A stretch of 10,918 bases of DNA from Flavobacteriia bacterium (GTDB lineage Bacteria; Bacteroidota; Bacteroidia; Flavobacteriales_D; Crocinitomicaceae), in the NCBI GenBank assembly GCA_009925805.1, contig RFQF01000061.1:1-10918 (forward strand), in the 5' to 3' direction. The position numbers and the translations under genes were made by a program. Positions 1-5,937 of this stretch are shown one piece after another; position 1 is the first letter of the stretch; the number at the start of each line of letters is the position of its first letter. A model generated the notes under the pieces. It was not told where the DNA came from and made no database searches. It saw nothing but the letters and a program-made list of their open reading frames with translations.

Positions 1-1225
1 AATCTATTATCCCAGCTATACTTCAGGTGAAAACACTCCGGTAGCTACATCCCCTGATTTCTCGGTTATCGTGTTTGGTCATGGGTTTGCCATGGGATGG
101 GATGCGTATCAAAATATTTGGGAACATCTGGTACCCCAAGGGTATATTATGGCCTTTGTTCGTACGGAGGGAAGTTTAATCCCGGCACCAAGTCATGGCG
201 ATTTCGGTGCTGATTTGGCCTTGGTTACCTCAAAAATGTTGGCGCTTAATGGAACGGCAGGATCGCTTTTTCAAGGCAAAGTAAAACAAAAGTCCGTGAT
301 CATGGGGCATTCGATGGGAGGCGGTGCCACCCTCCTTGCGGCGTCCAATAACGGATCTATTGCCGGCGTGGTTGGTTTTGCTCCAGCGGAGACTACCCCT
401 TCTGCGATTGGGGTTTGTAGCAATATAACCGTACCCGCTTTGATTTTTTCAGGATCCAACGACGGTGTTACCCCTCCAGGCACCAATCATATCCCGATGT
501 ATCAAGGAATTGCCTCTACCTGTAAATCGTTTGTGAGCATTACAGGTGGTGCGCATTGCTACTTTGCCAACAGCAATTTTAATTGTGATTTTGGCGAAAG
601 CACTTCATCTCAAGGAATCTCCATAACACGTGCGCAGCAACAACAGCGGACATTTGCTATCCTTGATCCTTGGTTAAGCTATGTCTTAGGGGAAAATTGT
701 TTCGCTTTGAATGCTTTTCATTACAGTTTAAATAATACTCCTGGCACGGTAAATCAAACCACTTGTCCGGCAAGCGGTACGAATGCAACTATTTTTTACG
801 ATAATATGGTCACGCTTTGGACCACAACCCCGGGAACGGCCTACCAATGGTACGTGAATGGGCAAATCATGCAAGGAGAAACGAACGATACGCTGGTAAT
901 TCCCTTAGACTTTGGAGGCAGCTTTTCGGTGTCGGTATTTTCACCCAACGGGTGTGACACAAGTGCTTTCATCACCTTGCAAGGTCAAATTGAAGTGCTT
1001 CCCTTGGCTTGGAACGTAACCTACTCAGCCGCACAACAAATCATTGAAATTCATATGGAAAAAACGCATCCTGTAAGCATTACTTTACTAGATATCCATG
1101 GACGTGAGCTAGGAAATCAACTGAGTAACCAAGGAACGGCAACCTTTCATTGCAATCACTTAAATCCAGGGGTGTACTTCGTTCGGGTTGGAAACCAATC
1201 AGCTAAACGAATCTTGGTTGATTGA
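1..1225 (+). CDS. Secreted alpha/beta hydrolase with T9SS sorting tail (5' partial)
   Basis: The reading frame is open to the left edge (first full codon at base 2), so the true start and signal peptide lie outside the window; the GTG at 71 is internal. The fold is an alpha/beta hydrolase of the chlorophyllase/dienelactone hydrolase/cutinase-like kind. It has a GHGF oxyanion-type loop near visible residue 26 and the nucleophile elbow GHSMGGG with Ser at bases 311-313. The likely acid is Asp in SGSNDG (461-463) and the likely His is in GGAHCYF (554-556). After the catalytic domain (to about visible residue 243) comes an Ig-like stretch containing YQWYVNGQ. The last 75 or so residues resemble a type A T9SS sorting domain, with GVYFVRVG near the end. 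I infer a secreted or cell-surface esterase/lipase. The substrate cannot be read from the sequence. The gene is apparently transcribed alone, as the next gene has its own promoter box. Confidence 0.85.
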   Translation, partial: IYYPSYTSGENTPVATSPDFSVIVFGHGFAMGWDAYQNIWEHLVPQGYIMAFVRTEGSLIPAPSHGDFGADLALVTSKMLALNGTAGSLFQGKVKQKSVIMGHSMGGGATLLAASNNGSIAGVVGFAPAETTPSAIGVCSNITVPALIFSGSNDGVTPPGTNHIPMYQGIASTCKSFVSITGGAHCYFANSNFNCDFGESTSSQGISITRAQQQQRTFAILDPWLSYVLGENCFALNAFHYSLNNTPGTVNQTTCPASGTNATIFYDNMVTLWTTTPGTAYQWYVNGQIMQGETNDTLVIPLDFGGSFSVSVFSPNGCDTSAFITLQGQIEVLPLAWNVTYSAAQQIIEIHMEKTHPVSITLLDIHGRELGNQLSNQGTATFHCNHLNPGVYFVRVGNQSAKRILVD

Positions 1226-1309
1226 TTCAATTCCATGAATAAACCAAAAGAACGGCAATTGTTAGTATTTGCACAACAATCTATTCATTAAAATTTCAAG
1301 TATTTTCGT

Positions 1310-1317
1310 TACATTTG
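1310..1317 (+). promoter_or_regulatory. Putative Bacteroidota -7 box (TACATTTG) for the collagen-like gene
   Basis: TACATTTG matches the Bacteroidota sigma-factor -7 consensus TAnnTTTG exactly and ends 16 bases before the ATG at 1334, which would give a leader of about 10 bases. I see no TTG -33 element at the usual distance. The 1226-1333 gap also holds a weak 6-bp inverted repeat (ATTGTT/AACAAT) with no U-run, which I do not call a terminator. Confidence 0.45.
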
Positions 1318-1333
1318 GCTAAATTTTTAGGCT

Positions 1334-3112
1334 ATGGTTTCATTCAAAAAGTGGTTTTATTTAATTTCTTTTTTCCTGGTAGTTTCTTGCTTCAATAGTA
1401 CTATGGCTCAAGCTCCTGAGGGAATAAACTATCAAGCAGTAATCCGTAAAACCGATGGAACCCTGGTGACCAATGCGCTCGTTGCCATTCGAGTTCAAAT
1501 CAAGCAAACTTCGGCTACGGGTACGGTGGTTTATGCCGAACGTCAAAGCGTATCCACTTCTTCGTTTGGACTCGTGAATTTTGTAATTGGACAAGGAACA
1601 GTGCTTTCAGGAACCTTTGCTTCGATCAATTGGTCCACAGGAAATTATTGGGTGAGTCTTGGGGTTGATTTCGCCAACGGAACCAACTACGTAGATTACG
1701 GTTCGCAAAAGTTAATGAGCGCTCCTTATGCGTTGTATGCGAAAACAGCAGGCGTTCAATTGAATCAATGGCGTTATGGAAGCGTGGTTCCTGCAGCTGT
1801 TTTAGGAAATGTAGGTGACTTTTACCTAGACACCGCCACGGGGAACGTATATTACAAATCCACTACCACCACGTGGGTACTCACTGGAAACATTAAAGGA
1901 CCTCAAGGAAACGCTGGGGTTGCAGGTGCTCAAGGCCCTACCGGAGCTACGGGACCTGCCGGGGTAACTGGACCACAAGGCCCTGCTGGGGTAGCTGGAC
2001 CACAAGGCCCTGCCGGCGTAGCCGGACCACAAGGTATAGCAGGAGCTACCGGTCCGCAAGGTCCCGCCGGGATAAATGGAAACAGCGTATTGAACGGAAG
2101 TGTTGCGCCTACGCCAGCCATTGGCGTGAACGGGGATTTTTACATTAATACTTCCAACGATTCCTTGTACGGACCAAAAACCAACGGTAATTGGAACGCA
2201 GGTGTTTCACTTGTCGGTCCAGTGGGCCCTGTCGGCGCAGCCGGCCCACAAGGATTAGTCGGTGCGCAAGGCCCCGCAGGGCTTAATGGAAATAGTGTAT
2301 TGAACGGAAACATTGCGCCAACTCCAGCTATTGGTGTAGACGGAGATTTCTACATTAATACCTCCAACGATTCCTTGTACGGACCAAAAACCAATGGCAC
2401 TTGGAACACTGGTGTTTCACTGGTAGGACCTCAAGGGCCAGCAGGACCTCAGGGCGCAACCGGCCCTGCAGGCGTAGCCGGACCTCAAGGACCAGCAGGA
2501 CCCCAGGGTGCAACCGGCCCTGCAGGCGCAACAGGACCGCAAGGTCCGATGGGATTAACGGGACCGGCGGGGAGTGCCAATGCATGGGGGCTTTTTGGAA
2601 GTTCTGGCACCACGCCTACATCAAATTTTATCGGGACGATAGACGCTCAAGATTTTGTGGTTCGCACCGGGAATACTGAAAAAATGCGTGTACTGAATGG
2701 CGGAAACGTGGGAATAGGCACCAACGCACCAGGCTCCAAATTAGATGTAAATGGGCGAGTTGATGCGCGAAATGGGGTAAGATTCAGTAAAACCATTTAT
2801 TATTTCCAACGGTACAAATATTGTACTTGTTTTGGAGCTGGTTCTCAAACATGGGATATTGGAAACTATGATTTTTGTGCAATTGGTCAGTCAGGTTTTA
2901 AAAACAACCAATCGAATGTAGATGAAGACGACGATGTACAATGCGCTGTTTGGCCAATTGATGTTACGGGCAGTGTTCCAGGCGAAGCCACAAATTATAA
3001 CACTACCTTAACCTATAATTACACCACACGACCATTTTGGAGAATGTATGCAGAGGCATTGGAAGATACCAACGGTGTAACCTGCGGTGCGAATTGCATC
3101 AATTTTGAATAA
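1334..3112 (+). CDS. Collagen-like surface protein with repeated linker modules and Cys-rich C-terminus
   Basis: This 592-residue exported protein probably forms a trimeric fibre. Residues 1-26 are an export signal. Cleavage near MAQ|APEG is likely, but VVSC at 16-19 also resembles a lipobox, so a lipoprotein is possible. Residues 27-140 form the N-terminal domain seen in many Bacteroidota collagen-like proteins (PEGINYQAVIR). Strict Gly-X-Y tracts follow at 189-249, 295-319 and 365-413, rich in GPQ, GPA and GAT. Each tract is preceded by a GDFY linker module; the second and third modules (250-295, 320-365) match at 41 of 46 residues. Residues 457-476 carry the NVGIGT...KLDVNG motif found in tail-fibre-like adhesin stalks. 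The last 96 residues hold six cysteines (497, 499, 515, 537, 584, 588) and an acidic EDDD run. The only other Cys is C19 in the signal region. No T9SS tail is evident. Adhesion or cell-surface structure is an inference. Confidence 0.9.
   Translation: MVSFKKWFYLISFFLVVSCFNSTMAQAPEGINYQAVIRKTDGTLVTNALVAIRVQIKQTSATGTVVYAERQSVSTSSFGLVNFVIGQGTVLSGTFASINWSTGNYWVSLGVDFANGTNYVDYGSQKLMSAPYALYAKTAGVQLNQWRYGSVVPAAVLGNVGDFYLDTATGNVYYKSTTTTWVLTGNIKGPQGNAGVAGAQGPTGATGPAGVTGPQGPAGVAGPQGPAGVAGPQGIAGATGPQGPAGINGNSVLNGSVAPTPAIGVNGDFYINTSNDSLYGPKTNGNWNAGVSLVGPVGPVGAAGPQGLVGAQGPAGLNGNSVLNGNIAPTPAIGVDGDFYINTSNDSLYGPKTNGTWNTGVSLVGPQGPAGPQGATGPAGVAGPQGPAGPQGATGPAGATGPQGPMGLTGPAGSANAWGLFGSSGTTPTSNFIGTIDAQDFVVRTGNTEKMRVLNGGNVGIGTNAPGSKLDVNGRVDARNGVRFSKTIYYFQRYKYCTCFGAGSQTWDIGNYDFCAIGQSGFKNNQSNVDEDDDVQCAVWPIDVTGSVPGEATNYNTTLTYNYTTRPFWRMYAEALEDTNGVTCGANCINFE
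1778..1900 (+). repeat. Linker module 1 (divergent GDFY module)
   Basis: This encodes residues 149-189 of the collagen-like protein (from GSVVPAA to the first Gly of tract 1). It aligns with the later modules through the P...GNVGDFY core, a Tyr-containing strand and a Trp before the collagen tract, but it is clearly diverged from them. Confidence 0.55.
2081..2218 (+). repeat. Linker module 2 (direct repeat, copy A)
   Basis: This encodes a 46-residue module with the cores GDFYINTSNDSLYGPKTNG and GVSLVG. It is an in-frame direct duplicate of the 2291-2428 copy, differing at five residues (S/N, V/I, N/D, N/T, A/T). Modules of this type are widespread between collagen tracts in bacterial proteins. 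Confidence 0.9.
2291..2428 (+). repeat. Linker module 3 (direct repeat, copy B)
   Basis: This is the second copy of the 46-residue GDFYINTSNDSLYG module, 210 bases downstream of copy A and in the same frame. It indicates internal duplication of a module-plus-collagen unit within the gene. Confidence 0.9.
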
Positions 3113-3120
3113 CTTTGCCT

Positions 3121-4515
3121 GTGAGGCATTGGTTATTTCTTCTTTCTTTTCTCTTTATTTTGTTGCGTTCTCAAGCACAAAATAGTAGCATTACGGTACA
3201 AATTCTAAGCGAAAAACCGATTCAAGGCCAAATAATCTGTTTAAGGGGGTATATGGATGGCCATTTCGTTACCCTGGATTCGGCCGAAGTAACTTTTGAA
3301 AACAAAGGTGTCTTATCCTTAGCAACAAAAGACTATATAGGAACGGGGGAAATTAACCTACTTCACCGCACACAACCTGGAACCGAATTGATACTCAATC
3401 CCAAGGAACAAGGGGTACGATTGGTAGGAACGATGGAGGCAATGACTCAAGGAAGGATGGAGATTTTAAATTCCACAGAAAACACCTTGTATGCTCAACT
3501 TAAAATAGCACGAAATCGCTTCGAAAAGCGGCTTGCTGCTTTGTTGAAAGCGAAGAAAGAACTTTCCCCCTTACAACAGGACTATTTTCAGGCTTATCAA
3601 GCTTTGGATTTAAGCATTGAAGCCATTAAAGACAGCATCAATCTACCATGCGATAGCATTACGGCGCAGTATTCCGAGCTCTTTGTGACCAAAATCACGA
3701 AAAATCTGATCAAATTACCTACGCGCACCCACCAAACTGAAGGAAAAAAGTACGATACCCACGATGCATTTTTGCACGAACATTTTTTTGATTTTCTTGA
3801 TTTTGGCAATCCCTTGCTTATCCGACATTATGCGTTCAGCTACCTATTAGAGCAATACTTCTCGCAATATTCCAGCACCAAGGAAAAGTTGCTCTTTCGT
3901 TCTTGTGCCATGCTCATGCAAAAAGCCGCTTTGAATGACGAGGTTAAAAACTTCATGTTCAATTTTTTACTCGATTATGGCCTTACCCGAAATATGGATT
4001 ATTTGGTAGAATACATGCAAACGAATTTCGGCGACGAATGCGATTTAGGAGTAGGAATCCACCAAACGAAGACCTTGGAAGCCATGAACCATACCAAAAT
4101 CGGAGCGACTGTGCCGGATATCCTATTGTACGACCTTCAAGGTCAGCCGCAATCGTTGTCGCAATATGTTAAGAAAAACAAGCGCACAGTGTTGGTATTT
4201 TGGATTGGGTGGTGCGTGCATTGTCAGGAAGAACTTCCTGCTCTGGCCAAGTTGCAAGAAACCTGGAAAAAAAAGAAAATTGGCCTTTTCACCGTAGGAT
4301 TGGATGAGGATAAAGCCACGTGGAAGCTGAACTTGGAAAAATATGGATTGAAAGGGGTGCATGTGAACGAACTCGTTCCTTTAGCGGCGTCCAAGGTACT
4401 ACCCGCCTTTAACATACGTACCACGCCTGCCCTGTTTGTTTTGGATAGCGAGGGAAAAATACTAGAGAAAAATGTATATGGGAAAAACTTGGAGAAGGTA
4501 TTGAATATAAAATAA
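3121..4515 (+). CDS. Exported TlpA-like thioredoxin-fold protein
   Basis: A signal peptide (hydrophobic LFLLSFLFILL, then SQAQ) is followed by a beta-rich N-terminal domain like those preceding TlpA domains in Bacteroidota (DUF4369-like, roughly residues 20-110). A helical middle follows, then a C-terminal AhpC/TSA-TlpA thioredoxin domain from about residue 328. The redox motif WCVHC (Cys 365 and 368) is intact and the cis-Pro lies in RTTPALF. These support a periplasmic thiol-disulfide oxidoreductase; the substrate is unknown. The frame is closed upstream by a TGA at 3106-3108 and has no early ATG, so the start is GTG at 3121 or TTG at 3115. I chose GTG because it gives a conventional short n-region (Met-Arg-His). 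The gene begins 8 bases after the collagen-like gene's stop, so the two are probably co-transcribed. A TAACTTTG at 3110-3117 overlaps that stop but sits too close to the start to be a convincing promoter. Confidence 0.88.
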   Translation: MRHWLFLLSFLFILLRSQAQNSSITVQILSEKPIQGQIICLRGYMDGHFVTLDSAEVTFENKGVLSLATKDYIGTGEINLLHRTQPGTELILNPKEQGVRLVGTMEAMTQGRMEILNSTENTLYAQLKIARNRFEKRLAALLKAKKELSPLQQDYFQAYQALDLSIEAIKDSINLPCDSITAQYSELFVTKITKNLIKLPTRTHQTEGKKYDTHDAFLHEHFFDFLDFGNPLLIRHYAFSYLLEQYFSQYSSTKEKLLFRSCAMLMQKAALNDEVKNFMFNFLLDYGLTRNMDYLVEYMQTNFGDECDLGVGIHQTKTLEAMNHTKIGATVPDILLYDLQGQPQSLSQYVKKNKRTVLVFWIGWCVHCQEELPALAKLQETWKKKKIGLFTVGLDEDKATWKLNLEKYGLKGVHVNELVPLAASKVLPAFNIRTTPALFVLDSEGKILEKNVYGKNLEKVLNIK

Positions 4516-4541
4516 AAAAGGACGAAAAATTTCGCCCTTTT
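4516..4541. terminator. Bidirectional intrinsic terminator between convergent genes
   Basis: AAAAGGACGAAA (4516-4527) and TTTCGCCCTTTT (4530-4541) form a 12-bp stem with one imperfect pair. In the rightward transcript that pair is an A-C mismatch. In the leftward transcript it is a G-U wobble, and a six-base U run completes the signal. The hairpin sits between the TlpA-like gene and the convergent lipoprotein gene and should serve both, better in the leftward direction. Confidence 0.65.
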
Positions 4542-4562
4542 ATAGAATACATAAAAATGGTT

Positions 4563-4847
4563 CTATTTCCCCATTTTTTCCATTTCTTTAAATGAATCAC
4601 ATTCTTTCAACTCTGCTTCCATTTTCATTTTCTCTTCGATGGATTTTCCTTCGCCTAATTCTTTACATTTTTGAACATCCGATTCATATTTTTTTTGGAT
4701 TTCCGCCATTTTATCCATGTCTGCACCAGCCGATTTCATGTCTTTAGACATAGACAACATCGTATCAGCACAACCACATACTCCTGATTTTCCACAAGAA
4801 ACAAGCAACACCAACATGGCTGCCCCAATTACAATCATTTTTTTCAT
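4563..4847 (-). CDS. Small Met-rich lipoprotein, function unknown
   Basis: The product has 94 residues, starting MKK. A hydrophobic stretch ends in the lipobox LVSC (lipidated Cys18), so the mature protein is about 77 residues and anchored in a membrane. It has 12 methionines and is rich in Lys, Glu and Met, predicting a mainly helical protein. Four further cysteines remain after the lipid Cys: a CGC pair at 24 and 26, then Cys61 and Cys83, spaced as if to clamp a helical hairpin. No family is recognised. A metal-binding role is conceivable from Met and CxC content but is only a guess. Upstream at 4871-4878 lies TAATATTG, one base off the -7 consensus. The gene is downstream of panB in the same direction, 134 bases away, so it is probably a separate unit. 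Confidence 0.82.
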   Translation of the reverse strand: MKKMIVIGAAMLVLLVSCGKSGVCGCADTMLSMSKDMKSAGADMDKMAEIQKKYESDVQKCKELGEGKSIEEKMKMEAELKECDSFKEMEKMGK

Positions 4848-4870
4848 TTTGGTTACGTTTTAAATTTGGT

Positions 4871-4878
4871 CAATATTA
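4871..4878 (-). promoter_or_regulatory. Possible -7 box (TAATATTG) for the lipoprotein gene
   Basis: On the minus strand this reads TAATATTG, one mismatch from TAnnTTTG, 23 bases before the ATG of the small lipoprotein gene. The flanking 4848-4981 gap is very AT-rich, so chance occurrence is likely enough to keep confidence low. I see no terminator hairpin for panB in the same gap. Confidence 0.25.
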
Positions 4879-4981
4879 TTAAAAAATAGTTTATGATTCG
4901 ATTTTTTATTTCCCTGAAGCATCAAATAATTAATAATGAAGATGGAAAAGTTGCCTAAGTATAAAAGTCTCACTAAAACCT

Positions 4982-5797
4982 TTAATATTGCTCCTTGGCA
5001 TTAGGAAAATTATCGGAACGAACATCTTCAATATATTCTTGAAAAGCATGCAACATTTCTTGATGTAGGTTGCGGTATTTACGCACAAAACGAGGGTTGA
5101 AGTCGTTGTTAATTCCAAGCATATCATGCACCACCAACACTTGACCGTCCACCCCATTTCCTGCCCCTATTCCAATACTTGGAATTTGGATGGTTTCGGT
5201 GACCTGAGTAGCAAGCACCGAAGGGATTTTTTCCAACACCAAGGCAAAACAACCCGCTTTTTCTAAGGCTTTTGCATCCTCCATGAGACGGGCAGCTTCT
5301 TCGGTTTCTTTGGCTCGTACAGCGTACGTACCAAACTTATATATGGATTGTGGCGTTAACCCCAAATGCCCCATCACTGGAATGCCTGCCGACAGAATGC
5401 GTTGAATCGATTCTACGACTTCTCCCCCACCCTCAAGCTTCACGGCATGAGCCCCTGTTTCTTTCATGATACGGATGGCACTGTGAAGCGCCTCTTTCGA
5501 ATTTCCTTGGTAACTGCCAAACGGCAAATCCACCACAATGAGCGCCCTTTCCACTGCTCGCACCACCGACGCGCCATGGTAAATCATTTGGTCCAAGGTA
5601 ATCGGTAAGGTTGTTTCATGTCCTGCCATGACATTGGAAGCCGAGTCTCCCACCAAAATCACGTCGATTCCTGCTTCGTCAATGATTCGAGCCATCGAAA
5701 AATCATAGCCTGTTAGCATGGTGATTTTACGTCCCGCTTGTTTCATTTCAAGCAGCGTATGCGTAGTAACTTTTTTAACTTCCTTGTGAACAGACAT
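4982..5797 (-). CDS. panB: 3-methyl-2-oxobutanoate hydroxymethyltransferase (PanB)
   Basis: PanB transfers a hydroxymethyl group from 5,10-methylene-tetrahydrofolate to 2-oxoisovalerate, making ketopantoate, the first committed step of pantothenate and CoA synthesis (EC 2.1.2.11, cytosolic). At 271 residues it is of normal length. Family motifs are complete: TGYDFSMA (29-36), the metal ligands Asp51 (VGDSAS) and Asp90 (VVDLPFGSY), Glu122 (KLEGG), GHLGLTPQS (143-151) and the catalytic Glu189 (LVLEKIP), followed by IGIGAG. The ATG at 5797 gives the standard N-terminus. No panC or panD is adjacent. PanB and MetF both draw on 5,10-methylene-THF, but they are not in one operon here. The gene is divergent from kmo across a 140-base gap. 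Confidence 0.97.
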   Translation of the reverse strand: MSVHKEVKKVTTHTLLEMKQAGRKITMLTGYDFSMARIIDEAGIDVILVGDSASNVMAGHETTLPITLDQMIYHGASVVRAVERALIVVDLPFGSYQGNSKEALHSAIRIMKETGAHAVKLEGGGEVVESIQRILSAGIPVMGHLGLTPQSIYKFGTYAVRAKETEEAARLMEDAKALEKAGCFALVLEKIPSVLATQVTETIQIPSIGIGAGNGVDGQVLVVHDMLGINNDFNPRFVRKYRNLHQEMLHAFQEYIEDVRSDNFPNAKEQY

Positions 5798-5813
5798 AGG
5801 TAATAATGAATGT

Positions 5814-5821
5814 CAAAATTA
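5814..5821 (-). promoter_or_regulatory. Putative -7 box (TAATTTTG) for panB
   Basis: On the minus strand TAATTTTG is an exact TAnnTTTG match, 16 bases before the panB ATG. No TTG -33 element is evident at the usual distance. It lies in the 5798-5937 divergent spacer, which also holds the kmo -7 box; I see nothing else there apart from an eight-A run. Confidence 0.45.
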
Positions 5822-5908
5822 AGGAAACCGAATTAAAGCACCTAAATAGAACACGAGGCGATGTGGAAAACCCAAAAAAAAGGCGGTAAGCACCGAGCAA
5901 AAACGCAT

Positions 5909-5916
5909 TACTTTTG
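5909..5916 (+). promoter_or_regulatory. Putative -7 box (TACTTTTG) for kmo
   Basis: TACTTTTG matches TAnnTTTG exactly and ends 21 bases before the kmo ATG at 5938. It suggests the gene still has an intact promoter although its coding frame is broken. No -33 TTG was found. Confidence 0.45.
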
Positions 5917-5937
5917 TTCTACTTCGAAAAAAGACCG

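Larger units (their letters stand above)
1898..2572 (+). repeat. Three Gly-X-Y collagen-like tracts
   Basis: The tracts lie at 1898-2080 (20 triplets), 2216-2290 (8 triplets) and 2426-2572 (16 triplets), each closing on a further Gly. Gly occupies every third residue without interruption. Pro is common in X, and Gln, Ala and Thr in Y, the pattern of bacterial collagen-like triple helices without hydroxyproline. The DNA is made of near-identical 9- and 18-base units (ggaccacaaggccctgc), so it is prone to slippage and to assembly length errors. Confidence 0.9.

Noticed and set aside
1258..1280. Inverted repeat ATTGTT/AACAAT with an 11-base loop in the 1226-1333 gap.
   Set aside because: The stem is only six A/T-rich pairs with no U-run, too weak to call a terminator or operator.
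1826..2585. Long open frames on the minus strand and in other plus frames across the collagen tracts.
   Set aside because: They are by-products of the GC-rich triplet repeats in the Gly-X-Y tracts, giving Pro/Ala- or Arg/Ser-rich low-complexity products.
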